This document shows positions 1-12,420 of a DNA stretch of 64,000 nucleotides, one piece after another (the first letter of the stretch is position 1; every line of letters starts with the position of its first letter). The position numbers were made by a program, and so were the translations under genes. The notes beneath the pieces were generated by a model, which was not told the DNA's origin, did no database searches, and saw only the letters and a list, made by a program, of their open reading frames with translations. This stretch comes from Osedax frankpressi. Its lineage: Eukaryota; Annelida; Polychaeta; Sabellida; Siboglinidae. The DNA lies in the NCBI GenBank assembly GCA_964035775.1, contig OZ038318.1, forward strand, positions 10,930,081 to 10,994,080, given 5' to 3'.

Positions 1-660
1 CATTTCTATTTCACGAATAGTATGGTTTAAAATTTGCATGATTAGTACGGCTTTCTGCATAACCTTTTTAGATACAACAGTACTGCGATATTCACTGGGT
101 GTTTCAAAATCAAAATAGTACATGGTGTAAGTTTCCACTATGATAGAAGCAATAATCAATTTAAATTACAACCGATATCGCAATGTATACTTTATAACTG
201 TATACTAATAACGTTCTAACACATTTACAATAACGTTAGGTGAGAATTTGTAAATGTGATAAGACTTACTAGAAATAAAACATAATATTTACTTTGATTA
301 GGCTTTTTTGAAATGAATTAATCGAAACTTAAAGATATTTTTTAATATCGCTATAAATATTGGTATTATTATCGTACTACATAATGTAATTAAATGTATA
401 TTATAACACGTTTTTTTTATCAAATCATTTGTTTAATATATTAAGCTTTACATTATGTTTACAACTATATTATGATGTAGTATGGTATATTAATTTCTAT
501 TAGGAATATCTCAATATATATTATTACCAGTTGTTTCGGTTTTTCCAAATTGCAATATGTTTACATACATAGAAATATATAAAGTTGTCTCCATTTGAGA
601 CAAAATGAAAACATTTTTTACTTTATTTCCTTCAATGAAAAATAAAGTTAATACGATGAT
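1..660. other. AT-rich intergenic DNA, no gene seen
   Basis: AT-rich sequence with frequent stops in all frames. I see no coding segment, RNA gene or recognisable transposon. It ends where a GGAT-type microsatellite begins. Confidence 0.6.
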
Positions 661-664
661 CTAT

Positions 665-1838
665 AGGTGGATGGATGGATGGATGGATGGATGGATAGAT
701 ATGTATATGGCTAGGTGGGTGAGTGGTTGGGTAGATGAATGGGTATATTGCTAGATTGGTGAATGGATGGATGGATGGATGGATAGGTATATGGCTAGAT
801 TGGTTAATGGATAGATGGATAGGTATATGTCTAGATTGGTGAATGGATGGATGGATGGATAGGTATATGGCTAGATTGGCGAATGGATGGATGGATGGAT
901 AGGTATATGGCTAGATTGGTGAATGGATGGATGATAGGTATATGGCTAGATTGGTGAATGGATGGATGGATAGGTATATGGCTAGGTGGGTGAATGGATG
1001 GATGGATAGATATATGGCTAGATTGGTGAATGGATTGATGATAGGTATATGGCTAGATTGGTGAATGGATGGATGGATAGGTATATGGCTAGGTGGGTGA
1101 ATGGATGGATGGATAGATATATGGCTAGATTGGTGAATGGATGGATGGATAGGTATATGGCTAGGTGGGTGAATGGATGGATGGATGGATAGGTATATGG
1201 CTAGATTGGTGAATGGATGGATGATAGGTATATGGCTAGATTGGTGAATGGATGGATGGATAGGTATATGGCTAGGTGGGTGAATGGATGGATGGATAGA
1301 TATATGGCTAGATTGGTGAATGGATGGATGATAGGTATATGGCTAGATTGGTGAATGGATGGATGGATAGGTATATGGCTAGGTGGGTGAATGGATGGAT
1401 GGATAGATATATGGCTAGATTGGTGAATGGATGGATGGATAGGTATATGGCTAGGTGGGTGAATGGATGGATGGATAGGTATATGGCTAGATTGGTGAAT
1501 GGATGTATGGATAGATATATGGCTATATTGGTGAATGGATGGATGGATGGGTATATGGCTAGATTGGTGAATGGATGGATGGATAGGTATATGGCTAGGT
1601 GGGTGAATGGATGGATGGATAGGTATATGGCTAGATTGGTGAATGGATGTATGGATAGGTATATGGCTAGATTAGTGAATGGATGGATGGATGGATAGGT
1701 ATATGGCTAGATTGGTGAATGGATGGTTGGATGGATAGGTATATGGCTAGGTGGGTGGGTGGATGGATAGATGGATAGGTATATGGCTAGGTGGGTGAGT
1801 GGGTTTGAATAGATTGATGGATGGATGAATGAATGCAT
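665..1838. repeat. Minisatellite, about 36-bp unit with GGAT tetramer core
   Basis: The tandem array alternates a run of GGAT tetramers with GGTATATGGCTAG and then either ATTGGTGAAT or GTGGGTGAAT. Most units are 36 bp, and units gain or lose single GGAT tetramers. Because 36 is a multiple of three, part of the array reads as an open frame (1324-1698) of 12-residue repeats such as MDRYMARLVNGW. That is a by-product of the period and not a gene. Two sub-types alternate (ATTGGT and GTGGGT), and in part of the array they recur in pairs, which suggests a dimeric higher-order unit. The array edges decay into imperfect GGAT and GGGT runs. Confidence 0.95.
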
Positions 1839-2794
1839 TATGGATATGATTAGTGGAAACCTGGTGTTATAATTTCAATACAGTCGATACTCGTTATATT
1901 AACTTCTAGTTGTATGTCCTCTAATGTATTGAAAGCGCTAAGCATAGAACCATCGTATTTTTTGATAAAGTTTTTACTTGAAGTAACATAGTTTATGACA
2001 GAAATTAATATTAATTTATAATACATTATCATATTTGCTATATAAAAAAATCAATACAATTTTTTTTTATTGAATGATATTTAGTTTTTAAGTATTAAAT
2101 AATATATAATTAACAATTTTAAATTTTTTAATTAGATTTCCAACTCAACGTTATTGAAAATAACTGGTAATATATTATATTAATTGACGTAATATGTGTT
2201 TCCTCAATAATAAGTTATACAAGCTATTTTATTATTTGAATTATTAGTAAATATATATAATATGCACTGTAAAAAAGTAGCTTACACGGGCATCGGAAAT
2301 TAGGGTCAGACGATGTCAGTATAGAAGTGACCTATACATATATAATTTTAAAACTATTCATAAATATAATGTATATAAAATAATGTATGCACATTATTCT
2401 TATACAAATTATTTATTTATATTATTATTTTATATTAATTTGATTTAATAATAATTATCATATGCAATTTTGGAATTTATGTAATTTTACAAATATTTTC
2501 AAATTTAAGAGTAATATATTAGTTCAATTATGTAGTAAATTTATATATAAATTCTTTCGTAGTTTTTTAAATACACATCATAAGACATATTTAATGTATT
2601 TTATAAAATAAATTCCAATGTAATATGTTCTAGATGTCAATCAATGTAATTATATGAGTAGCATTTCCGGCTGATTTTAGGGAACACAAGAACAAATTCA
2701 GTAAGGGATTTTGTTAGTATTTATTAATCAATAACTGTTTACAACGAAAATGTAGTTCTTCTTATAGAGGCTTTAACAGTTTTATATTCTATTT
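1839..2794. other. AT-rich spacer, no gene seen
   Basis: Mostly A and T with many stops. A slightly less AT-rich patch lies near 2280-2340. A 60-codon minus-strand open frame at 1850-2032 has no recognisable motif and is likely chance. The stretch ends where block X begins. Confidence 0.5.
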
Positions 2795-3110
2795 ATAAAT
2801 AATAAAATGTCTATAGACATAAATGGAGTGCGAACATTATCCACACGTGCACACACTTATAGTAAACACGCTAGTCACGCTCTGATACACACCGACACAC
2901 TCATTCTTTGCAAATTTATACAATCACAATCACACAATTACATACGAACACTTTATACAATTCAGTTGTTACACATTCACGCATTCATTATATTGATAGG
3001 AACATTCACACTCTGTAATCAGATTCATACGGTTACATATAGATTAAATATTCAATTGAAAATATCAATATATCTTTATTTATTGACACATGGTAGACAT
3101 TTAATCAAAG
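2795..3110 (+). repeat. Repeat block X, copy 1 (316 bp)
   Basis: This block matches 20368-20683 over the same 316-bp length with only about six base differences by eye and no indel. Both copies start at ATAAATAATAAAATG and end at CATTTAATCAAAG, with unrelated flanks on both sides. An open frame of about 100 codons starting MSIDINGVRTLSTRAH is preserved in both copies. It is rich in CAC/CAT and ACA codons, and of the differences inside it about half change the residue. I do not recognise the protein, so a non-coding mobile or duplicated segment is the more likely reading. Confidence 0.85.
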
Positions 3111-4637
3111 TAATTCCGAATCCGCTTTTGTTTTTTAATAATCTCGTTCGAGTCGGCTTTAATCGCCGAGAAACCAACGCGTTCATTAAATCCTCTACAT
3201 ATAAATCCTCTACACGTGTTGTAATTTCGAATCTAATAGTAGAATGATATATAAAGCTGTGCAAAGCTATATAAAACTATGCAAAGCTATATAAATCTAT
3301 ATATAAAATTATACAATATATAGTTCTATATAACTCTATGATATCATTTTATAGTTAGTTTACTTATTTATATGTATTAATATGTATAAATACAAAATAT
3401 ATTTATATATTACGTAGTTATATAGCAAACTTTGCTTATGTATTATATATTATATTATATTATATTGTACGATATATTATATATATATTATATCATATTA
3501 TATAAGGCTTCGGTAATTTAGTACAGTGGGTAGCCTAGCTTCACTCGTTAACATCGTAGTAATGAAGTATATTGTTAATTAATATCGAAGTTAATACATA
3601 CAGAATTCTTTAATACATATCGAATGTTAGAGGGTTATATCATGGATTTAAAACCTAGTGCAGTTTATAAGGAATGCATGTTAGAAGTTATGTCATAGTA
3701 TTATAGCCTAGCGATGTTCGTATACGAAGTATGCTGGGGTTAGTATCGTATTATTATAGCCTAGTGCATTTACATATCATGTTAATACGATATATTAGTC
3801 GTATACGATACATACATTTAAATACGTATTCGAGTTAACTATAGCATAGTATAGCGTATACCTTCCTATGTACGTGTATATGGATTGAGAGCACTGCGTG
3901 ATTCATCGAAATGCGTGACGCATCGATTTACTCGACTCTCGAATTCGAAAAATTTCTAAAAATATAACGTCGATTATCTCGAAACTTATTATAAGAAATA
4001 TCTATATCGCTGTAGTTAACGTAAGATACGGACCAACTCTAAGATATAGGATCTAGGTATTTTCAAAAATAAGTAAATTAATACCCGAAATTCGGCTCCA
4101 AAAATGTAAAATCGAAAAAAGTTACGGTACCTATTTACTACCTATTTACGGTACTAAAAATTGATTTATCGAATATAAATATTTATAAAGAATTTGTAGC
4201 TTTATCAATTATCTATCGCTAGGTTTAAATTTCTAAGGTAAATATAAAATATTCGGTGAGAAATCGAGCGCGAAAGCTGAGGTGAGAGTAGACATTTTTA
4301 AAATTGACGGTCAAGTATATATGAACTTTTTTGAGGAAACACAAATATTCTTTTTTTAGATTATGAAAATAGCCATCTTATAGATATTAAGGTACGAATT
4401 TCGAATCCGAAATTAATTTTGAATAATCTCGTTCGAGTCGGCTTTAATCGCCGAGAAACCAACGTGTTCATTAAATACTATACATATTTTAAAACACGTG
4501 TTGTAATTTCGAATCGAATAATAGAATGATATATAAAGCTATGTAAATCTATATATAAAATTCGAAGCTATATACTATATAACGCAATACTATTAGTATA
4601 TATAATATATATATTAATTTACAACTTAAATATATAT

Positions 4638-4800
4638 ACATATACACACACACACACGCACACACACACGCACACGCACACGCACACGCACACGCACACG
4701 CACACGCACACGCACACGCACACGCACACGCATACGCATACGCATACGCATAAGGCATACGCATACGCATACGCATACGTATCGAGGCATACGCATACGT
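4638..4800. repeat. Compound microsatellite (CA, CGCACA, CGCATA)
   Basis: A CA run grades into CGCACA hexamers and then CGCATA hexamers. The open frames on the minus strand across this stretch are simple-repeat translations. The microsatellite directly precedes repeat block Y. An AT/AC microsatellite stands in the same place before the second Y copy. Confidence 0.95.
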
Positions 4801-4803
4801 ATA

Positions 4804-5723
4804 GAGGCATACGTATCGAGATACGTACGATACATTCTATTCATTAAATGAATCGTCGCGATGCCGGCCGATTAATTGACCTGGATCGAGAGAATAAGAT
4901 TTACAAAGGCCTGTACTGTATATGCATGTAATGAATTTGAAACGTCGAAATAAATAAAATTTTACATTATCCGTCCGCGGAATGATATCAGCCGATTATA
5001 TAATAGCGCTTAGAATAGGCTAGATACGTATAATTAGCGTACTAAGGGAAAGTAAATCTAAAAATATAGAGATCCTAAGTCATAGCCTATACCCGTACGT
5101 AGGGGTAGGCGAATTTTCTATACTTTTCGAGCGCTATCGAGCCTATAGAAAATTTCGAATACTTAATTTATTATACTAATATCGGAATTTCGCAACTTTT
5201 TTAGACGCTATTATATTTCTCCTCGGGTACGGGAGGTCGGGGGCAAAAATGAGAAAAATGTGAATTTTATTCGAAAACCGTATTTTAGAATACTTATGGC
5301 GAGGGGGCTACAGTCTCAGAATTCGCGAAAAGGTCTCGGTAAAGATTTTAGTATTTTATTAGTTAAGCGTCGATTAAGTATACTTAACCGATATAGAAAT
5401 TTAAAAACTCGGTACCCCGTTGCTCGTACGGAGTTTGGGAAGTAGGTGGTTTTTTCAAAAATGCGTCGAGTACTAAATTCGCCGAGTTTACTATCTCCCA
5501 ACGTTAACGAATCCGTGTGCTATGGATGTGTTAACCACGACGAAAGCTGAAAATCGGGTAAAAAAGACATTTTCGGAGGGGAAAAAATTTTACTAAAATT
5601 ATAATTTTTTCGCCAGCCCCTTTATCGGAGTTTCGGACGGAGGCTCAAAATTTCCGCCACCTCGTCTAAATTATCGAATCCGCTACGACCGTCTGGGATT
5701 TTATTACCCAAATTATATTAGGT
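4804..5723 (+). repeat. Repeat block Y, copy 1
   Basis: This block is collinear with 18762-20358. It is richer in G, C and CpG than its surroundings. Markers are GATGCCGGCCGATTAATTG near the start, CCCGTACGTAGGGGTAGGCG in the middle, and GGAGTTTCGGACGG near the end. It lacks two segments found in copy 2: a 590-bp MITE (empty site TAA at 5076-5078) and about 65 bp near 5294. A 10-bp inverted repeat, ATTTTCTATA with TATAGAAAAT, lies near 5115-5155. No coding frame is shared between the copies. Confidence 0.85.
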
Positions 5724-5732
5724 TTAGATTAG

Positions 5733-6600
5733 ACAAGCGCAAGACATTGCGAATGCAATCAATCGACTATTCAACTATTCATTTCTGTATATAAATGTAT
5801 ATATATTACAAATCCGAGTATGTATATAATGTATTTAGAAACGCGATATTTTACGCGAAACAAATCGGAAATCGATATAATATAACATATTTATGACATA
5901 AATAAAATAATACGATATGCTCGTTATATTATACGACGATGAACATTAAATTTATTTTAATTTATTTAAAAAAAACATATATATATATAAAAATCTATAT
6001 ATACCAATCGAAAAACTTGAATGCAAATATTCTAATTATAGTATACGATGAACATGGCCTAGCATGAAATTTAATAAATTTATTTTAAAAAACCAACTCG
6101 GAACCATGCCAATACGCAGTCGGAAACCTTGCATCGTATAATATATAGTATACGTAACACGCTAACGATTATATATCGAGTTCGTTAGTATAGTTGGGTA
6201 GCCGTAATTTGATTATTAGCGTTAACGTATTTAAGTTATTTAAAGAAAAACCCACACGGCACTAAATCCAAACATTTACGTTATAATTATTGTTTACGAA
6301 TATAGTCCGACATCAACTTTATTTCGATATATTCTAAAATAATCCGCATAGAACCGAGCCCAACCGCAAACTTAAAAGCGCAAGACATTGCGAATGCAAT
6401 TAATCGAATTCAACTATAAATTTCTGTATATAAATATATTACAAATCAGAGTACGTATATAATGTATATAATAACAAAAGTTATATAAAACTCTTTAGTT
6501 AACATAGTTATATATAATATGTTTTATATAAGCAACGTTATAGGCAATGGTCAAGCGCGAGACATTGCGAATGCAATCAATAATTAAACTATTAATTTGC
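5733..6600 (+). repeat. Three-copy short motif GACATTGCGAATGCAAT
   Basis: The 17-bp motif recurs near 5743, 6387 and 6562, each time preceded by AAGCGC and either A or G. The first two copies share about 100 bp downstream, including TTTCTGTATATAAAT and a GTATATAATGTAT end. The motif folds as ATTGC-GAAT-GCAAT. The rest of this stretch is AT-rich with no gene. Confidence 0.75.
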
Positions 6601-6839
6601 AAATTTGAAATACCATCTTATCCAGTTTAAACATTAAAATTTAGTCAAGTATATAATAGCATATACCTTTATATATACGCATATAGAGAGTCCGAAAACG
6701 AAATGATTCATTGAAATGCGTGAATAAGCTATTTACTCGATTCATTCTACATTAAAATTACAGTAAATAAGAAATAAAAATGTAATGTAATTGATGTTTT
6801 TTGATTTAATTAGTCTTTTTATTTAAAATTAAAAATATT

Positions 6840-6962
6840 CCACACCCCCTTTACAATTATTGTTCCCCACGGGAGAGAGGCCATCCCCATCTATCTAGCC
6901 CTCCCCCTCTCCCTCCCACTCCCCCTCCCCCTCCTCGTCTTGGCCCAGCGAGATCTTTTGTT
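6840..6962. repeat. Polypyrimidine tract
   Basis: The plus strand is strongly C/T-biased over about 120 bp, including runs such as CCCTCCCCCTCTCCCTCCC. This is a strong contrast with the AT-rich flanks. Such mirror-like homopyrimidine tracts can form triplex DNA. It lies just before the variable-core tandem units. Confidence 0.85.
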
Positions 6963-6979
6963 CTTCCTATTGAAATATT

Positions 6980-8660
6980 GAAAATATAATATAATATACT
7001 ATACAAAAAATATAATATACAAAAATTAAATTATTTTGTTACTATACGAACTCAGTTTTTAATGATTTGATATATGTATATAAATGAAAAGTGTAGTTGT
7101 TATACAATATATATATGTTATTAAAACGAACTTGCAAATGTTTTATTGTAATGTACTGCATATAAGATATACAAATACGAATATGTAGTCTTGTTAGTTA
7201 ATAATAATTATTTTAAATAATATTTGAACTAAAACTAAAATGATTTATAATTGAAATAACTAACTTATCGCCGGCGGTCGATAAGGTTATTCTGTGTAGG
7301 AATTAAAAAATGTATTAATATTTATATTCTATAATAAAATAGTATAATAAAATGTCGAGTTATTTTAGAATTAAATATATTTAAATAACAAACTGAGAGT
7401 AGTCGGAAATTGTTATAAATCAATACGAAATTATTAAGTTAAAAATTCTCCGTACTCTATAGTAATTCAAAGATATATTAATATTCTTAAATAAAATAGT
7501 ATAAATAAAATAAGATATATAAATACGAATATGTAATCAAGTTGGTTAATAATTATTATTATAAATAATAGTTTAACTAAAACTAAGATAATATCCGAAA
7601 TTATGTATAATTGAAATAACTAACTTATCGCCGGCTGTCGATAAGGTTTTTCTGTGTAGGAATTAAAAAATTTATTAATATTTATATTCTATAATAAAAT
7701 AGTATAATAAAATGTCGAGTTATTATAGAATTAAATATATGTAAACAAACAAAGTGATAAAAGTCAGAAATTTTTATAAATGAATACGAATCTATTAATA
7801 AGTTTAAAATTATTCGTACAGTATAGTAAGTAAGACGTATTAATATTTAAATTTTAATAATATTTGAACTAAAACTAAAATAAATTAAAATTGAAATATC
7901 TAACTTTTCTTTGAAGGTCGACTGTATAATTCTGAGTAGTAATTAAAAGATGTATTAATATTTACATTCTATAATAAAATAATATAAATAAAATATCGAG
8001 TTAGTTAATAATTAAATATATTTAAACAAACAAACTGATAGCAATTGTTATAAATGAATACGAAATTCATAAGTTAACAATTCTTCGTACTCTATAGTAA
8101 TTAAAAGATGTATTAAATTTAAATTTAAATACTATTTTAACTAAAACTAAGATTATGTATAATTGAAAGAACTAACTCGATATCCGAAAGTGAGTGTACG
8201 TAACTGTATGGTAATTAAAAGTTGTATCATTATTTATATTCTATAATAAAATAGTATAAATAAAACACATATATAAATGTGAATATGCAATCTGTTCTTT
8301 AAGAATTAAATATATTTAAATAACAAACTGTGAGAAGTCAGCAATTTATATAAATGAATACGAAATTAATAAGTTAAACATTCTTCGTACACTATAGTAA
8401 TTAAAAGAGATATTAATATTTAAATTTAAATAATATTTGAATTAAAACTAAGATGGTGTACAAAAATATGTATACTTGAAATAACTAACTGGTCCTCGTT
8501 GAGGGATTTCATTGTGCTGTATGGTAATTAAAAGTTGTATCAATATTTGTATTCTATAATAAAATAGTATAAATAAAATACATATATAAATGTGAATAAG
8601 TAGTCTGTTATTTAATAATTAAATATATTTAAATGCCAAACTGGCAGTAGTCAGAAATGT
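6980..8660 (+). repeat. Tandem units of about 280-360 bp with a variable 34-bp core
   Basis: At least five units are visible. Each has a conserved left flank ending ACTAAC (CTAAC in one), a core of 34 bp, then a conserved right flank GTAATTAAAAG or GGAATTAAAA followed by TATTCTATAATAAAATAGTA. The cores lie at 7265-7298, 7625-7658, 7905-7938, 8177-8210 and 8490-8523. Units one and two share a nearly identical core forming a stem of CTTATCG with CGATAAG, while the other cores differ in sequence. The last 8-10 bp of the core (CTGTATG-like) are partly conserved. No protein frame runs through the array. Confidence 0.8.
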
Positions 8661-9194
8661 ATATACAGCAAAACGAAATTAATAATAATAAACAATATTT
8701 GAATAATCAAATAAATAGAAGAATACTATCGTTGATAATTTGTATAGAAAAATAACCATATCTCATTAAATATAATATTATTAAATTGAATTGACCTAGA
8801 TTGAGAAACTGGAATATTTACATATGGAAAATGTATAATTTTGTTTATAAATTGTTAATCAAATGTAATTATGTTGAATACACTAATGATTTGTATTAAT
8901 CTCGTTCGAATAGGTTTTAATCGCCGAGAAACAAACGTGTTACATTAAATGCTACATATATTTGACAACTGTTAATGTACAATAAAATAAAATTATATAT
9001 CGATAAAAAGAATGTTAGAAAGCTATATAAATGTACTATATAAATAAATATATTTATAACTATATAGTATAATTATTATGATCTAATTAGTTTACTTATT
9101 TAGATACATATATAAATATGTTTCAATAAAAAAGATATGTATGTATGTACATAGTATTATGTCAAATATTTATATATCAAGCGTGGCCTATAAG

Positions 9195-9268
9195 TATATG
9201 TATCCTATATAACGTATAATATAGAAATATATATATTTATATATTATACGTTATATAGGATACATATA
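9195..9268. repeat. Long perfect hairpin, 29-bp stem
   Basis: The left arm 9195-9223 (starting TATATGTATCCTATATAACG) is the exact reverse complement of the right arm 9240-9268, with a 16-nt spacer at 9224-9239. The stem contains some G and C, so it is not a simple AT run. It lies inside the C/D repeat mosaic. Confidence 0.9.
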
Positions 9269-10055
9269 AACCCTTCTTTAACATCGTAGTAATGAAGTCT
9301 AGAGCAATTAATATGTCCTATATCTTATGGGCTATACTATGGTATTAATATATTATACATGTTATGTGTTAGAGCCATAGTATTGCAGTCTTGCGCTATT
9401 AATACTGCCATATCATATTGCCACGCTATATAAGTACTTTATAAAACATACATTTCAATTCAATTTGCGTTTTCTCCAGCAGAGTATCTATACCTATACC
9501 TTCCTATATACGTATATTCGAGTCGACTTTAATCGCAGAGAAACGAAAGTGTTCATTAAATTATGTAATTATATTGTAATTGTAATTGTAATTTCGAATT
9601 TAATAATATAATGTTATATAAAACTACGTAATAAAGCTATATAATGCTATATATATTAATTATTATACAATATATAATAATATTATATTATTACCTAAAT
9701 AGTTTACATTTATATGTATATAGTTAAATATACCGACTAAATTATTATTCTATTAGTAATGAATCGGCTAATTAGGAATTATATGCACGAATTAACGATA
9801 TAGATATCGAATGTTTCGTGATATAAGAAAAATAGCAACGTTAGTAATGTGTGGATATAAAAAGATAAAACGTATAATGTAATAATGTATCGTATACATT
9901 GTTAATAAACGATTAATACCCAGCAAACAATCCAGGTAATTACATTTTTTACACTGCATAATTTCTTTTATATTATTTTTTATTTTTGTGAACACATGAA
10001 AGGATTTTACAATAATATTAAGTCACCCTGTTTACTGGGTATCTCTTAATAATGG

Positions 10056-11340
10056 TATCTAGGTATTTAAATGTATTAAGTATAAACAAAATTATAGAAT
10101 TCATCAAAAGTAATTTATTTTATTGTTTCGATTAGTAAGTTTGTATATTAATATCAAGATACTGCTAATCAATCCGATTGGTCCGATAATGTAACTAAAC
10201 CACGCCCCATTGTAATCGTTAGAAATATATTTAATTTAATTGACCTGGATTAGAATCCTATTTACTTATGGGCGTATGGAAAATTTTAAATAATCAAATA
10301 TAAATAAGTCACATAAGTTTTTAGTTGTTTTATAAATCGAAAATTGTAATACATTTGAATTGCTATTTTATAGATTTAAGGTCGAGAATTCCGAATAGGT
10401 ATCCACATTTTAATAATATCTGCGGTCGCTTCCGTAATGAACGATAAACGAATGTATTCTTGGAAACAAATTGTAAAGCACGTGTCGTAATCGTTGTCGA
10501 CAATATAATAATAGTAGAACGATATATAACTATACTATAGATATATTATAGATGTACGTAATAATGTATCATATAAATTGTTAAGCTAGGTATTTAAATG
10601 TATTAAGTGTAAACAAAATTATAGAATTCATCAAAAGTGATATATTTTATTGTTTCGATTAGTAAGTTTGTATACTAATATTAAGTTACTGCTATATCAA
10701 TATTTATATAGTGAGTTGTGCTTATTAACTACTTATTAACAGACATATTAAACTAAAATAAATATTAATATATAAAAAGTTAAAATATAATATTAATTGT
10801 ATATATATCATTAAAAACTAACAGTTTTGTATTTGTATATGACATTGATATGCTGTATGGTAATTAAAAGTTAAATTAATATTTAAATAATATATAGTTT
10901 AGTTAATTAATAATTAAATAATTAGTTTAACGGATTAATAAAATTAAAACGAACCGAGATGTGCGATATGTATCGATAAAAGAATGTGAAATTAATAAAC
11001 GATGCTGATTAAATAAATCAATCAATCCTATTGGTCCGATAATGTAACTAAACCACGCCCCATTGTAATCGTTAGAAATATATTTAATTTAATTGACCTG
11101 GATTAGAATCCTATTTACTTATGGGCGTATGGAAAATTTTAAATAATCAAATATAAATAAGTCACATAAGTTTTTAGTTGTTTTATAAATCGAAAATTGT
11201 AATAAATTTGAATTGCTATTTTATAGATTTAAGGGCGAGAATTCCGAATAGGTATCCACATTGTAATAATATCTTGTTGTCGACAATATAATAATAGTAG
11301 AAAGCTATATAACTATACTATATAATAGTATGGGTGACTA
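10056..11340 (+). repeat. Direct duplication of about 0.5 kb, second copy expanded
   Basis: The segment at 10056-10560 is repeated at 10584-11340. The left part (GAATTCATCAAAAGT region) recurs at 10584-10700, and the right part (module B and GTTGTCGACAATATAATAAT) recurs at 11022-11330. The second copy carries about 320 bp between the parts (10700-11020), which matches 18050-18350. It also lacks about 65 bp present near 10430-10495 in the first. The near identity of module B in the two copies shows the duplication is recent. Confidence 0.75.
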
Positions 11341-12129
11341 ATATTATACGTATATCATAGTAATACAATCTAACGCAATTAAAATATACTGTATGTTGTA
11401 TAGCGATTGTATAGCATCGGAATGCAGTTGATATATCCTACATTATATGTATTGCAATATTGCAGCATAGCGAAATTCAAATATCCTGTATATCCTGCAT
11501 TTAGTGTATTCCAAGCATACACGATATTAGCGGTTGCATATATAGTAGTATTGCAAAGAATATATCATAATGGCACTATAAAGCAGTCGCATAAATTGTG
11601 TATGTACATTTCGATTAACATTCACATTTACGCTAGAATAGTATCACCTATATCTTCCTATATAAGTATATAGAAATCGAGAAATTCGAAACTCTCGAAT
11701 TTAGATTTCGAAAAATAAATACAAATACATCGCCGACTATCTCGCAAAGTATTAAATGAAATATCGATTTCGATACAATAAAATAAATATTTGGATACAT
11801 TCGAAAACATAGAATGTAGACGTTTTGAATTAATGACGTAAATTAATACTTGAAAATCGGGTCCACATTTTAAAAATCGAAAACAAATTTCGAAATTACT
11901 TTTCAATTTTACTACCTATTTACGGTTTTAAAAACTGGTTTATATATTCAGAATCCTTTATTCATTTGTAGTAAACTTATTCGAGTCAGCATTAATTACT
12001 GAGAAACTAACGGGTACATTAAATCCTGTATATATATTTTAAAAACGTGTTGTAATGGCGAATCTAATAGTAGTAGAATGATATATAAAGCTATGTCATC
12101 AAATAATATAAAGCTATATATATAAAATA

Positions 12130-12420
12130 TAAGCTATATAGAATATTAGATACTATATAACACAATAATATGTGTATATATATAGTTAGTTATTAGTATA
12201 TAATATATATATATAAATAAATATATATATATATATATATATACTTATATATACTTATATATAACTAATATACAACTTCAATACATAATATATATTTAGC
12301 TATATATATAGCATATTACATAAATTCATCATATATATTAGAATTACTATATAATATATAAATATGTGTATATATATATGATAGTATATTAAATGATATT
12401 ATATAAAGTTTATTATTATA
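12130..12420. repeat. AT-rich low-complexity tract
   Basis: Long runs of TA dinucleotides and TATATA-rich sequence with no coding potential. Confidence 0.8.

Larger units (their letters stand above)
3140..12090 (+). repeat. Dispersed hairpin module D, six diverged copies
   Basis: A module of about 120 bp recurs near 3140-3260, 4421-4540, 8895-8990, 9510-9620, 10430-10520 and 11965-12090. Its best-kept part reads TCGTTCGAGTCGGCTTTAAT and continues CGCCGAGAAACC, giving a short stem of TCGGC with GCCGA. This is followed by an ACACGTGTTGTAATTTCGAA stretch and then ATGATATATAAAGCTATG. All copies are on the plus strand. Conservation is highest in the hairpin. It could be part of a larger non-autonomous element or a composite satellite. 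I do not recognise the family. Confidence 0.75.

Noticed and set aside
1324-1698. 124-codon frame with MDRYMARLVNGW repeats
   Set aside because: Translation of the 36-bp minisatellite.
4549-4844. Minus-strand frames rich in Cys/Val, Arg/Val or Ala/Cys
   Set aside because: Simple-repeat translation of the CGCACA/CGCATA microsatellite in three frames.
5260-5501. 61-codon frames on both strands inside block Y
   Set aside because: Not preserved in the second Y copy, so unlikely to be coding.
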